Below the pieces are notes generated by a model. That model was not told where the DNA came from, did no database searches, and was given only the letters and a program-made list of their open reading frames with translations. A DNA stretch of 64,000 nt from Deinococcus aerolatus (lineage in GTDB: Bacteria; Deinococcota; Deinococci; Deinococcales; Deinococcaceae). A program made the position numbers and the translations under genes. Positions 44,371 to 56,610 of the stretch are shown here, piece by piece. Location: the NCBI RefSeq assembly GCF_014647055.1, contig NZ_BMOL01000004.1:178474-242473 (forward strand), read 5' to 3'. Numbering within the stretch: position 1 is the first letter of the stretch; the number at the start of each line of letters is the position of its first letter.

Positions 44371-45081
44371 TTATTCCAGGCCCAGCGCGGCGTCCAGCGC
44401 CACCTCGATCATCTGGTTGAAGGTCTGCTGGCGTTCCTCAGAGGTGGTCACCTCGTGCGTGACCAGATGATCGCTGATGGTCAGGATGGTCAGCGCTTTG
44501 ACGCCGTGCTTGGCGGCCAGGGTGTACAGCCCGGCGGCCTCCATCTCCACAGCCAGGACGCCGTAGTCGGCCCAGATCTTGTACTGGTCAAAATCGTCGT
44601 GATAGAAGGTGTCGCTGCTCATGATGTTGCCGACGTGCGTGGTGAATCCGCGTTCCTGGGCGATCTGGTAGGCCCGCATCAGCAGTTCAAAGTCCGCGAT
44701 GGGGGCGAAGGTCTTCTCGCCGAAGCGGATGCGGTTGATGCTGCTGTCGGTGCTGGCGGCCTGGGCCAGCACGATGTCGCGCACATGTACGTTCTCCTGG
44801 TAGCTGCCGGCCGTGCCGACACGCACCAGCGTCTTGCAGCCGTAGTCGGTGATCAGTTCGCTGACGTAGATCATCGAGCTGGCAATGCCCATGCCGGTGC
44901 CCTGCACGCTGACGCGCTGGCCCTTGTAGGTGCCGGTGAAGCCCAGCATGCCGCGCACGTCGTTGTGCTGGACCGGGTTCTCAAAAAAAGTCTGGGCGAT
45001 GTGCTGGGCACGCAGCGGGTCGCCGGGCAGGAGGACAGTTTCGGCGATCTGGCCGGGTTCGGCGTTCAGGTGAATGCTCAT
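44371..45081 (-). CDS. deoD: Purine nucleoside phosphorylase (DeoD type)
   Basis: A 236-residue hexameric-type phosphorylase cleaving purine nucleosides to free base and ribose-1-phosphate. Family blocks are [64 protein letters not shown] and TISDHL, the last containing the catalytic Asp. The ATG at 45081 lies 8 bases after TAACCT. It is separated by 28 bases from the end of the alanyl-tRNA editing gene on the same strand. Confidence 0.96.
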   Translation of the reverse strand: MSIHLNAEPGQIAETVLLPGDPLRAQHIAQTFFENPVQHNDVRGMLGFTGTYKGQRVSVQGTGMGIASSMIYVSELITDYGCKTLVRVGTAGSYQENVHVRDIVLAQAASTDSSINRIRFGEKTFAPIADFELLMRAYQIAQERGFTTHVGNIMSSDTFYHDDFDQYKIWADYGVLAVEMEAAGLYTLAAKHGVKALTILTISDHLVTHEVTTSEERQQTFNQMIEVALDAALGLE

Positions 45082-45109
45082 GGGGAGACAGGTTAGCAGG
45101 GCCGGGCCT

Positions 45110-46297
45110 TTATAAGGAGTGGGCTGGGGCCAGGGCGCCGCGCACCGCCGCAAAGAAGTCCGCCGGGTTCAGCGTGGCGCCCTGTGCCAGATCGGGCCGT
45201 CCGCCGCCCTTGCCGCCGGTGACGGCCAGCGCCGCCCGCAGCAGCTCGCCTGCGTGAACGTCCGGCTGCCCGCTGGCAATGCCGCAGCGTCCGCCGGGGG
45301 CCAGGGCCACCCGGACCTCACCGGCGGGCACACCGCTCAGGACCGGCAGCAGCAGGGCCGGGTCAGTCAGCGTCAGCGTCCGCCAGCCCTGCCCATCGGG
45401 CAGCGTCGCCGTGACCAGCAGGTGGGCGAGGCTGTCGCGCAGGCCCGCCGCCTGCGCCTTGCCCGCCGCGAGGTCTGCCCGCAGCGCCTCCACCCGCCCG
45501 GCCAACTGCTCCACCGGCACGCTGAAGGTCTGGGCCAGGGCGCGGGTCTCGCGGTACACGCCGCCGAGGTATTCGCCCGCCTCCTCGCCCGCCATGAACA
45601 CCACGCGGGTCACGCCGCCCCGGATGCGCTCGGTGCGCAGGACCACCACCGGGGCCGCCAGACTGGCCTGCGGAACGTGGGTGCCCCCGCAGGCGCTGAC
45701 GTCGAACGGTTGACCGTCCGCGCCCTTGAAGATCACCAGCCGCACCTGACCGCGCACGGCCGCCGCGCGGCGCAGCGGGTAGCGGGACAGGTCCTCCTCG
45801 GGGACGGTGGGCGTGTCCAGCGTCAGGGGGCGCCGGGCCAGCGTTTCGCGCAGCAGGGTCTCGGCGGCACGCACGTCGGCCTCGCTGGGCTCACCGCGCA
45901 GGTCCAGGGTGCATTCGGGGTGGGTCATGTTGACGGCGTCCACGGCAAAGGCCGGGTTAACGCGCACGAAAGCCTGGGCCAGCAGATGTTCGCCGCTGTG
46001 CCGCGCCATGTGCCGCCAGCGCCGCGCCGCGTCCACCTCGCCCGCAACTGCTGTGCCGACGGCGGGCGGCGGGCCGTCCAGCATGTGCCAGATCAGGCCG
46101 GTCGCCTTGTCCTTGCGTGTGTCGGTCACGCAAGCCTCGCCGCCCGGCCAGCGCAGGACGCCGTGGTCAGCGCCCTGGCCGCCACCCGCCGGGTAGAAGG
46201 CGGTGGCGTCCAGCGCGACTTCCGAACCGCTCACCGCGTGAACGGTGGCCCTGAAGGCCAGCTGGCCCGGGTCCTGATGGTAGAGGGGCCGGGTCAA
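45110..46297 (-). CDS. Stand-alone alanyl-tRNA editing protein (AlaX-L type)
   Basis: A 395-residue relative of the AlaRS editing domain plus a C-terminal DHHA1-like domain. It hydrolyses mischarged Ser- or Gly-tRNA-Ala. The zinc ligands are His100 and His104 (HSGEH), Cys203 and His207 (CGGTH). The N-terminus [13 protein letters not shown] and the [17 protein letters not shown] block match the family. The start is read as TTG at 46297, overlapping the stop of the upstream gene as TTGA, so translation is coupled. No aminoacylation domain is present. Confidence 0.9.
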   Translation of the reverse strand: MTRPLYHQDPGQLAFRATVHAVSGSEVALDATAFYPAGGGQGADHGVLRWPGGEACVTDTRKDKATGLIWHMLDGPPPAVGTAVAGEVDAARRWRHMARHSGEHLLAQAFVRVNPAFAVDAVNMTHPECTLDLRGEPSEADVRAAETLLRETLARRPLTLDTPTVPEEDLSRYPLRRAAAVRGQVRLVIFKGADGQPFDVSACGGTHVPQASLAAPVVVLRTERIRGGVTRVVFMAGEEAGEYLGGVYRETRALAQTFSVPVEQLAGRVEALRADLAAGKAQAAGLRDSLAHLLVTATLPDGQGWRTLTLTDPALLLPVLSGVPAGEVRVALAPGGRCGIASGQPDVHAGELLRAALAVTGGKGGGRPDLAQGATLNPADFFAAVRGALAPAHSL

Positions 46298-47298
46298 GGC
46301 CGGGCGCCCTCCACCGCGCGGGTGAACCGGATCAGCTCCAGCAGACCCGCCGTGTCGTAGGCATCGGCAGCCTTATAGGGGCCGACGAACACGCTGGGCG
46401 TGCTGTTCAGGCCCAGCCGCCGGGCCTCGGCCAGCCCGGCGTCCACGGCTACCTTGCCGCCCCGCACCGTCAGACAGGTGTTGAAGGTGGCGGTGTTCAG
46501 GCCCGTTTCGGCAGCCAGGGCGGTGAAGGTCTGGTCCGCTTTGCCCGTCAGCCACGACTGATCGCGGAACAGCGCGTCCTTGTAGGCCCAGAATTTTCCC
46601 TGCTGGGCGGCGCATTCGCTGGCCTCGGCGGCGGGGCGGGCCAGCGGGTGGATGCTTTCCAGCGGGAACTGGTGGAACTCCACACGCACGTCGTCCGGCA
46701 GGGCCCGCAGCAGGGCGGGCAGCGTCTCGCTCTCGAACTGGCGGCAGTACGGGCACTGGAAATCGCTGTAGACGCGCAGCACCACGTCGTCCGTTCCGGC
46801 CTTGCGGGCCGGCAGGGCGTTGACGGTTGGCGTGAAGTTGCCGTCCGGCACGCGGGCCAGTTGCAGGTCCACCACCACCGCCTCAGCAGTCGCCTTGATG
46901 GTGACCAGGAAGGGGTCCGCCTCGACCGTGATGCCCTTCAACAGCTGTTCTCCAATGCCCTCACGGTTCAGGAAGCCGAGCATGGGTTCGGCCAGCCCGG
47001 CCCCGAAACCGCTGAGCAGGCCGGTCAGTCCGGCCGCCCGCGCTGCGGCCTTCGGGGACTGGGTGACGGTGATCGTCGCACCGGTCAGGTACATGTGCCG
47101 GACCTGCAGCAGCGCGGACGAGCCGTCGGCAAAGGTCAGGACGTTGGCGCTGCCCAGCGCGGCCTTCTCGGCCGTGAGCCTGGGGCTGCTGAGAAACGGT
47201 GTCAGCGGCTGGCCCACCTGCGCCCCGGCCCCGCCTGCACACAGCGCGCCCAGCAGGAAGGCCCGGCTCAGAAGGTTGAGATTGGCTGGAAGTGGCAT
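46294..47298 (-). CDS. DsbA-like exported thiol oxidoreductase
   Basis: A 334-residue protein with a signal peptide (residues 1-26) and an N-terminal domain of unknown type. Its DsbA/thioredoxin domain carries CPYC at residues 182-185. The fold is completed by FHQFPLESIHPLARPAAEASEC, AYKDALFRDQ and the cis-Pro segment STPSVFVGPY. It likely forms or isomerises disulphides in exported proteins. It shares its layout with the partial gene at 1-635. The ATG lies 6 bases after TAGCAT (leaderless), and it is translationally coupled to the editing protein by TTGA. Confidence 0.9.
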   Translation of the reverse strand: MPLPANLNLLSRAFLLGALCAGGAGAQVGQPLTPFLSSPRLTAEKAALGSANVLTFADGSSALLQVRHMYLTGATITVTQSPKAAARAAGLTGLLSGFGAGLAEPMLGFLNREGIGEQLLKGITVEADPFLVTIKATAEAVVVDLQLARVPDGNFTPTVNALPARKAGTDDVVLRVYSDFQCPYCRQFESETLPALLRALPDDVRVEFHQFPLESIHPLARPAAEASECAAQQGKFWAYKDALFRDQSWLTGKADQTFTALAAETGLNTATFNTCLTVRGGKVAVDAGLAEARRLGLNSTPSVFVGPYKAADAYDTAGLLELIRFTRAVEGARP

Positions 47299-47369
47299 GG
47301 CTTCATGCTAAGGCACGCCCGCCACCCGCAGGTCCGCCGCAGGCAGGGCCGTGAGATCACCCTGCGGCG

Positions 47370-48143
47370 TCAGCGGTCCGCCGAGAGAAACTGCACCGCC
47401 GCGTCCCGCATGCCCTGGCTGGTGTAGTGGCCCACCCCGGCAAAGACCTGCTCGTGAAAGAGGTCAGCGTGTCCTGCCCGCGCGTACGCCGCGCGCAACG
47501 CCTGCGCTGTGGGCGTGTGGTGCGAGGCCAGCTCGAACGTGGGGTCGCTGTCCCCGCTGGCCAGCAGCAGCGGCGTGGGCGGGAACCCGTCGGCGTGGGC
47601 ATTGGGCCGGTGCTGCTCCAGAAATGCCCGCAGTTCCGGCCTTCTCACCTCCGGCTCCTGCCACACGCCCGACGAGATCAGCGCCGACGCCCGCCCGATT
47701 CGCGTTTCGGTGCGGGCCAGGGTCAGCGCCACGTAGCCGCCCATGCTGGAGCCGATGGCGGCGGTGGGGCGCGGGCCAAGAAGCTCTGCCAGCGCGTCCA
47801 GCAGGGCCGGAGCCTCGGCCACCGAACGGCGCACGCTCTCCCAGACATACTCGCGGGCATTGAGGCCGGGCGGGGTGTCGGCCTGCCGTTCGCCGTGCAG
47901 CGGGGCGTCGGGAATCACCACCGCCCAGCCCCGCGTCGCCAGCGCGGCATACACGCCCAACTTGCCCTCCTTGGCGGCCCAGGCCCCGTGGTAGACGAGG
48001 CAGACTGCCTGCACCTCCTGACCTTCCGGGGGCAATTCCAGGAGGCAGGGCATGCCGGACAGGACATGGCGTTCAACGCGGTAGGGCTGGCCGTTCACCG
48101 TGGGCGCAGCGTGTGGGTCTGAGGGATGGAAGGCGCGGGTCAT
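47370..48143 (-). CDS. Alpha/beta hydrolase (dienelactone-hydrolase-like)
   Basis: A 257-residue hydrolase. The nucleophile elbow is AAIGSSMGGYVAL. The oxyanion region is VYHGAWAAKEGKLGVYA, and the acid and base appear as ASGDSDPTFE and FAGVGHYTSQGM. The substrate is unknown. The start ATG at 48143 overlaps the stop of the histidine phosphatase gene as ATGA, placing it last in a leftward operon. The longer frame to 48188 runs into that gene. Confidence 0.85.
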   Translation of the reverse strand: MTRAFHPSDPHAAPTVNGQPYRVERHVLSGMPCLLELPPEGQEVQAVCLVYHGAWAAKEGKLGVYAALATRGWAVVIPDAPLHGERQADTPPGLNAREYVWESVRRSVAEAPALLDALAELLGPRPTAAIGSSMGGYVALTLARTETRIGRASALISSGVWQEPEVRRPELRAFLEQHRPNAHADGFPPTPLLLASGDSDPTFELASHHTPTAQALRAAYARAGHADLFHEQVFAGVGHYTSQGMRDAAVQFLSADR

Positions 48144-48658
48144 TCCAAGGGTATACGCGAAGCGTCTCGGTCCAGCCTGAAGTGCCACACATCCGGGTTT
48201 CTTAATTTTGCCCAGCCGTCGTAGGTCAGGCCCAGCAGCAGCGCCAGCAGATTGCCGTGGGTCACAACGGCGGTAAGACCGTTCGGGTCACGCGCGTCGT
48301 GCAGGGCCGCGAGGGCGCGGGCTCTGGCCCCCGTACCGGATTCGCCGCCGGGAAGTTTCAGCGCAGGTGCGGCGAAACTTGCCCTTAGCGCGGTCTGCCA
48401 GTGGGGGAGATCGGTGGGGCTCAAGACGCGCTCGGTCAGCCGTCCATCGGCTTCGATCTTCAGACCCAGCGCTTCCGCCAGAGGCCGCGCCGTGTCCAGC
48501 GCCCGTCCCCACGGACTGCTGACGATGCGGGTAATGGCGTACTGCTCAAGCTGCGTAACCAGCCTGTGTGCCTGCGCCTCACCCTCCGCCGTCAGCGGTG
48601 CGTCGGGAGCCTGTCCGCTGGCCTTCGCATGCCGGATCAGCAGAAATGCGCCGCTCAC
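48140..48658 (-). CDS. Histidine phosphatase (phosphoglycerate mutase superfamily, SixA-like size)
   Basis: A 172-residue phosphatase. The catalytic motif LLIRHAKASG lies near the N-terminus, with RIVSSPWGRALDTARPL after it and the second histidine in VVTHGNLLALLLG. The RHAKA form and short length suit SixA- or CobC-like phosphohistidine or sugar phosphatases. The GTG at 48658 overlaps the DinB stop as GTGA, and its own stop overlaps the next start as ATGA. The upstream open frame to 48874 is a shadow of DinB. Confidence 0.85.
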   Translation of the reverse strand: MSGAFLLIRHAKASGQAPDAPLTAEGEAQAHRLVTQLEQYAITRIVSSPWGRALDTARPLAEALGLKIEADGRLTERVLSPTDLPHWQTALRASFAAPALKLPGGESGTGARARALAALHDARDPNGLTAVVTHGNLLALLLGLTYDGWAKLRNPDVWHFRLDRDASRIPLE

Positions 48659-49208
48659 TCTTTTTTCTCCGGCGCGACGTGCTTGCGCAGCAGCCGGATC
48701 TGCCCCCGGTGGCTGACCTCGTCCTCCATGACGTGAAACCAGGCCCAGTGGTGGTTCATGTCGTGGTAGGGCGCGGGCATCCGCGAGGCCAGCCAGCCGT
48801 CGTCCTTTGTCTTGAACGTCTCCAGCGTGAGGCTGCGGGAGGCGTCCAGCTCGGCCAGCAGCGTGTCCAGACACTGCCCGGTGGGGGGCGGCATGCCTTC
48901 CTTGCCCATTGTCAGTCCTCCCAGGATCGCGGCATCCTTCTCGCCCTCGCCAAAGTCGCGGCCCTCGAACGACATCATCTGGTAGGCCCGGTCCACCGCC
49001 GCGATGTGCGCCAGCAGCATGCCAATGGAGTTGTCGAAGCCCTCCGGCCGGTGTCGAGCTGCTGCGTCTTCAGTCCCTCCACCGCCTGCAAGGTGGTCAG
49101 GCGGACGTAGTTCATCATCTCTGCCAGCGCGCCGATCTGCGGCGTGTACCGGGGTTCGGGCTCAATACGGTAGGCACGCTCGGATCGCAGGCTCTCGGCT
49201 CGGCTCAT
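48655..49208 (-). pseudogene. DinB-family protein gene with a one-base frameshift
   Basis: Two minus-strand frames together make one DinB four-helix metal protein of about 183 residues. The N-part starts at ATG 49208 (MSRAESLRSERAYR) and runs to LKTQQLDTG. The C-part reads NSIGMLLAHIAAVDRAYQMM to VAPEKKE at 48655. Metal histidines are seen in LAHIAAVD and DEVSHRGQIRLL. The break is near 49045-49052 at GGCCGG; one extra C would give TGPEGFDNSIG and restore the frame. The C-terminal end is coupled to the next gene, so the lesion may be a consensus error. DinB proteins often act as thiol transferases. Confidence 0.75.
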
Positions 49209-49215
49209 ACCCTTC

Positions 49216-50601
<1,386 letters not shown>

Positions 50602-50653
50602 GCCGCCGCCCAGGCTCTTCCCTCAAGCCACCGGGCACACGCCATACGCCTCC

Positions 50654-51572
50654 TCACCCCTTCACCGCCCCCTCCAGCCCCTTCATGAAGTACTTCTGCC
50701 CGAAGGCGAAGACGATCAGGATGGGAATGATCGTGATCACCGCGCCCGCCATCACCGCGCGGCTGTTGGTGCTGAAGGTTCCGTTTAGCTCCAGCAGGCC
50801 CGCCGAGAGCGGCAGCAGGTTCTTGTCCGGCAGCATGATCCGCGCCCAGAGGAAGGAGTTCCAGTACGCCACGAATTCCAGAATGGCGAACGCCGCTATG
50901 GTGGGCGTCGCCAGCGGCAGCATGATGCGCCGCCAGATGGTCAGCTCGGAGGCCCCGTCGATGCGGGCGGCCTCGATCAGCTCCAGCGGAATGCCCAGGT
51001 ACGCCTGCCGCAGCAGGAACAGCCCCACGATGCTGGCCAGCCCCGGCAGCACCACCGCCATGTACTGCCGGATGGCGTCGATCACCGGGTTGGTCTGCTG
51101 CAACAGCCCCAGCTTGATGGTGGTGATGTAGTTGACGATCAGCCCCGACTCGTTGGGCAGCACCATCAGCGCCAGAATCGCATAGAAGATCAGGTCACGG
51201 CCCGGAAAACGCATTTTCGCCAGCGGGTAGGCGGCCAGTGTCGCCAGCGTCACGGTCAGGGTCACGCCCAGCGTGCAGATGATCAGGCTGTTTAAAATCA
51301 GCCGCCAGAAGGGAACGGTGGTGCCCTTCCACATCTCGGAGTAGTTGCGCAGACCCACGGCTTTGGGCAGGATCTTGGCCTCGTAGATATTGCCGGTCGG
51401 CTCGAAGCTGGTGATCAGCGTCCAGTAGAACGGGTACAGCATGATCAGCGCCACGGCAATCAGCACAGCGTAGGCCAGCAGGTCGGTCAGGCGGCGGCGG
51501 TGATTGCGGCGGGCCTTGAGCCTCGCGGCGGTGACGGCAAACGAATCGGGCTGGGCCGGGGCGGGGCGGGTT

Positions 51573-51580
<8 letters not shown>
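50654..51580 (-). CDS. Carbohydrate ABC transporter permease (MalG-like)
   Basis: A 308-residue permease with six TM helices. The EAA loop is visible as YLGIPLELIEAARIDGASELTIWRRI (EAARIDGAS being the ATPase-contact core). The cytoplasmic N-terminus is basic and the first helix begins LAYAVLIAVALIMLYPFYW. It pairs with the MalF-like gene upstream, with an eight-base overlap. No ATPase or solute-binding protein gene adjoins, so those subunits must be supplied from elsewhere. Confidence 0.92.
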
Positions 51581-52505
<925 letters not shown>

Positions 52506-52618
52506 GGGGGCAAGGATAAACGGTGCGGGGCGCGGGGAAGACACACTTGCGCCGCCCACTGGAATTGCGCGTTCCAGACGCTCAGCCCCTGGCCCGTTCA
52601 GGACACCAGCAGACCACG

Positions 52619-52647
52619 AAAAAGCCCCCACCCACAGGGGCAGGGGC
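52619..52647 (-). terminator. Rho-independent terminator of the CsbD-like gene
   Basis: On the minus strand GCCCCTGCCC pairs with GGGTGGGGGC (two G-U pairs) around CTGT, followed by TTTTT. It is about 30 bases after the stop at 52676. Confidence 0.75.
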
Positions 52648-52675
52648 CGGAACTCTGGAAATCAGAGGCTGAGCG

Positions 52676-52921
52676 TCAGTGTCCGTCGCCGTCCTTGGAC
52701 TCGCGTTTGCCTTCGTTGTAGTTGGCATTCGCTTCGGCGTTGTGGACTTCGGCCTTGGCCCGGTCTTCAGTGGCCTTGGCCTTGTCTTCCATGTTGTCCA
52801 TGGTGCCGCCCATATTGGACGCCAGGTCGTGCCCAGCAGCGCGGGCGCGGTCCGCACCCTCTTTGACCTTGGCCTTGGCCGCGTCCAGCATGTTTCCAGC
52901 CGTGCTCTTGTCATCACTCAT
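52676..52921 (-). CDS. Small hydrophilic CsbD-like stress protein
   Basis: An 81-residue, strongly charged, cysteine-free protein rich in Ala, Lys, Asp, Glu and Gly. Helical repeats of the type AAKAKVKEGADRARAAG and DKAKATEDRAKAEVHNAEAN resemble CsbD/LEA-type proteins linked to desiccation or general stress. AGGAGGTC precedes the ATG by six bases, a strong ribosome site suggesting high expression. It has its own terminator. Confidence 0.75.
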   Translation of the reverse strand: MSDDKSTAGNMLDAAKAKVKEGADRARAAGHDLASNMGGTMDNMEDKAKATEDRAKAEVHNAEANANYNEGKRESKDGDGH

Positions 52922-53135
52922 GTAAATGACCTCCTGAAGTTGGATTCCCGTTAAGGTGTTCTCAGAGTGCGTTGTTCGTCTGCGGATCGTGTGAGATCCA
53001 CCTTCAGATGGGAAGGCCGTTCCGGGGAGATTGCCTGATGGTTCCTCTCATCGTGTCTTTTGGACCCGGCCCAAACCCGGCCAGTGACACTCTGGTTTTC
53101 TCCCCACAGCGCCCCGAAGCGTTAGATTGGAAGTT

Positions 53136-54380
<1,245 letters not shown>

Positions 54381-54395
54381 AGCCGGAGGTACCAG

Positions 54396-54427
54396 GGGAG
54401 GCCGGAGCGGATGCTCCCGGCCTCTTT
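54396..54427 (+). terminator. Terminator of icd
   Basis: GAGGCCGG-AGC, loop GGAT, GCT-C-CCGGCCTC with one bulged C, followed by TTTCT (54396-54429). Confidence 0.75.
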
Positions 54428-54527
54428 CTGTTGTCTGCCCGTCCTCTGTCGCAGCGGCCCCGTCTCCCAGCAGGCTCACTTTCCCCGAAGGCTCCCCATA
54501 GCCTCCCGCCTGCCCTATGCTTCTGGC

Positions 54528-54818
54528 ATGGCAAGACTGATTCTGGCCGCGATTGGCGTGGTGCTGCTGGCGGTGGCGGCGCTGGCGCTGGTGTGGTTGC
54601 TGGGCCAGCTGCTGGTGGGGCTGGGCGCGTTCGTGGTGGGCACGGCGGGAGTGCTGTGGCGCCTGCTGGGGTTCCTGATCGTGGTGGGCGGACTGGGCGG
54701 GCTGGTGTACTTCCTGGCCAGTGCCTGGCGGCCCTCGTCGCGCGCGCAGGCCAGCCCTCAAGCTGTGCAGGCGGCTGCAAAATCGGCCCCGCAGCGTGTT
54801 CGTCAGCCCGGAGCATGA
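54528..54818 (+). CDS. Small two-helix membrane protein
   Basis: A 96-residue protein with hydrophobic helices at residues 2-24 and about 28-66 and a basic C-terminal tail (SSRAQASPQAV to RQPGA). No family recognised. The ATG lies 6 bases after TATGCT, a leaderless start. It overlaps the methyltransferase start by ATGA, so the two are coupled. Confidence 0.7.
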   Translation: MARLILAAIGVVLLAVAALALVWLLGQLLVGLGAFVVGTAGVLWRLLGFLIVVGGLGGLVYFLASAWRPSSRAQASPQAVQAAAKSAPQRVRQPGA

Positions 54819-55582
54819 CCCACCCGGACCGCTTTCTGGGCCGCGCCGACGTCTATGCCTCGGCTCGCCCGACGTATCCCCCGGTGCTGGGCGGGTGGCT
54901 GGCGGGACGGGACCTGCTGTCTGGCCGCGTGGTGGATGTGGGGGCGGGCACGGGGCTGTTTACCGGGCTGCTCCTGGCCCATGGCACGGGACCAGCCTTC
55001 TCGGTGGACGCTGTGGAACCCAACCCGGAGATGCGCGGCCGGCTTGAGGCGGCTCTGGCGCAGGAGATCGTAGCGGGCCGCCTGCGCGTGCAGGGGGGCA
55101 CCTCCGAGGCCACCTCGCTGGCCCCGGCCTCGGTCTCGCTGGTCACCGCCGCGCAGGCCGCGCACTGGTTCGCCCCCGCGCCCACCGTGCAGGAATTCCG
55201 GCGGGTGCTGGTTCCGGGCGGACGGGTGCTGCTGGTCTGGAACGACTGGCGCGGCGTGGACACCAGGTTTAACGCGGCTTACCATGACGTTGTGACCGCC
55301 TTCAGCCGCGAGGACGGCGAACGGATCTCGCGCGTGCCGCAGCAGGAGTTGCCGCACCTGCTGCCGGGCGGCTTCGAGGAAAAGACCTTCGACAACCCGG
55401 TGCGCTTCACCCGCGAGCGACTGCCGGCCCTGGCCGGGAGCGTCAGCTATCTTCCCGCGCCGGGTGACCCGCAGTTCGCGGCGATGGCAGGTGAACTGGA
55501 CGCGGCCTTCGCGGCCCACGCGTCCGGCGGTCACGTCACGCTGACCTACCGCACGCACGCCTACCTGGGCCGCCTGGACTGA
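54815..55582 (+). CDS. Class I SAM-dependent methyltransferase
   Basis: A 255-residue methyltransferase. Motif I is VVDVGAGTGLFTGLLL, the acidic strand-2 end is VEPNPEMRGRL, and SLVTAAQAAHWF and RVLVPGGRVLLVWNDW follow. The layout matches the Methyltransf_11 family (YafE/UbiE-like size). The substrate is unknown. The start ATG at 54815 overlaps the preceding stop. The longer frame to 54431 is a shadow. Confidence 0.85.
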   Translation: MTHPDRFLGRADVYASARPTYPPVLGGWLAGRDLLSGRVVDVGAGTGLFTGLLLAHGTGPAFSVDAVEPNPEMRGRLEAALAQEIVAGRLRVQGGTSEATSLAPASVSLVTAAQAAHWFAPAPTVQEFRRVLVPGGRVLLVWNDWRGVDTRFNAAYHDVVTAFSREDGERISRVPQQELPHLLPGGFEEKTFDNPVRFTRERLPALAGSVSYLPAPGDPQFAAMAGELDAAFAAHASGGHVTLTYRTHAYLGRLD

Positions 55583-55641
55583 GCGGCCTGCCTGCCGGGC
55601 CGGGCAGTGTTACGCTGTGGTCATAAAGGAGGCCACGCGCC

Positions 55642-56130
55642 ATGACCATTGCCATCGACGATCCCAAACGCACCGGGTATGCCGCCGAGGTGGTGGCGAA
55701 CGCCTTTCTGGAACTGGCACGCGCCGAGGGCCGCACCCTGACGCAGATGCAGGTGCACAAGCTGGTGTACATCGCACACGGCTACACGCTGGCGTTGCTG
55801 GGCCGCCCGCTGATGTACAACACGGTGCATGCCTGGCAGCGCGGGCCGGTGGTGCAGCGGCTGTGGCAGCACTGGGGCGAACGCGGCCGGGATCCGATTT
55901 CAGAGCCGCTGCCCGTCGCGCCCGGCGAACCTGATCTGGCCGACGACGGCGAGGCGCTGGAGGTCATCCGCAGCGTATGGAACGGTTACGGCAGCATGGA
56001 GGGCGGCGAACTCTCGCGCCTGACGCACCGCGCGGGCAGCCCATGGTCCCAGACCTACGGCCTGCAGGACAACCTGATTCCCGACGAGATCACCCGCGAG
56101 TACTACACCACCCTGGCGCGCAGTGCCTGA
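55642..56130 (+). CDS. Panacea-domain (DUF4065/SocA-like) protein, candidate antitoxin
   Basis: A 162-residue protein with the Panacea/DUF4065 pattern: VANAFLELARAEG, LTQMQVHKLVYIAHGYTLAL, PLMYNTVHAWQRGPVVQRLW, then a helical end. Panacea proteins are known antitoxins of many unrelated toxins and include the proteolytic adaptor SocA. A GGAGG lies upstream of the ATG. The next gene overlaps its end by eight bases and codes for a two-TM protein, the layout of a toxin-antitoxin operon with the antitoxin first. Confidence 0.82.
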   Translation: MTIAIDDPKRTGYAAEVVANAFLELARAEGRTLTQMQVHKLVYIAHGYTLALLGRPLMYNTVHAWQRGPVVQRLWQHWGERGRDPISEPLPVAPGEPDLADDGEALEVIRSVWNGYGSMEGGELSRLTHRAGSPWSQTYGLQDNLIPDEITREYYTTLARSA

Positions 56131-56566
56131 AGCGGCGGATCTGCCGCGCGCCGGTGACCCACCCGCCGTACCCCCGGACGGCCCGTCCGTCATCGAGCGG
56201 GCGGTGCAGCAGGGCCTGGAAAGCGAACGCCGCTCGCCCGCCCAGGGGGCCGATCTGGAGCGGCTGACCCGCCAGCTGCGTTACCGCGAGGCGGTGGACC
56301 AGCGCCTGTTGCGGCTGGGCGTGGGTGCAATCGTGTTTATCCTGTCCGCAGGCTGGCTGGCCGCCGACGTGACCCTGACCCTGGCCGCCGGCTGGGGCGA
56401 ACTGGGCGGGCGGCCCTTCAGGCTGGACAGCAGCGTGCTGGTGGCCTTTCTTACCACCAGCACTGCCACCGTGATCGGGCTGTTCCTGGTCTTCCTGCGC
56501 TGGCTGTACCCGCAAACCAACGGCGGCAGGGGCGGGGAACGCGAACCGGACGTGGACCGGAGCTAG
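56123..56566 (+). CDS. Two-TM membrane protein coupled to the Panacea gene, candidate toxin
   Basis: A 147-residue protein from GTG 56123. A charged helical N-terminus (VIERAVQQGLESERR, LERLTRQLRYREAVDQRL) is followed by a TM helix (GVGAIVFILSAGWLAADV). A second TM helix, SVLVAFLTTSTATVIGLFLV, ends FLRWLYP. The C-terminal VLVAFLTTSTATVIGLFLVFLRWLYP shape (given here in two parts) resembles, from memory, membrane proteins encoded beside DUF4065 genes in other bacteria. Toxicity is inference from context only. Confidence 0.7.
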   Translation: MPEAADLPRAGDPPAVPPDGPSVIERAVQQGLESERRSPAQGADLERLTRQLRYREAVDQRLLRLGVGAIVFILSAGWLAADVTLTLAAGWGELGGRPFRLDSSVLVAFLTTSTATVIGLFLVFLRWLYPQTNGGRGGEREPDVDRS

Positions 56567-56572
56567 TCAAAG

Positions 56573-56592
56573 CCCCCTCGGTGAAGAGGGGG
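56573..56592. terminator. Short hairpin between convergent genes
   Basis: CCCCCTC (56573-56579), loop GGTGAA, GAGGGGG (56586-56592). On the minus strand it is followed by CTTTG. It lies between the two-TM gene and the acyl-CoA dehydrogenase gene. Confidence 0.55.
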
Positions 56593-56610
56593 GAGTGGGG
56601 CAGGGGGCGC

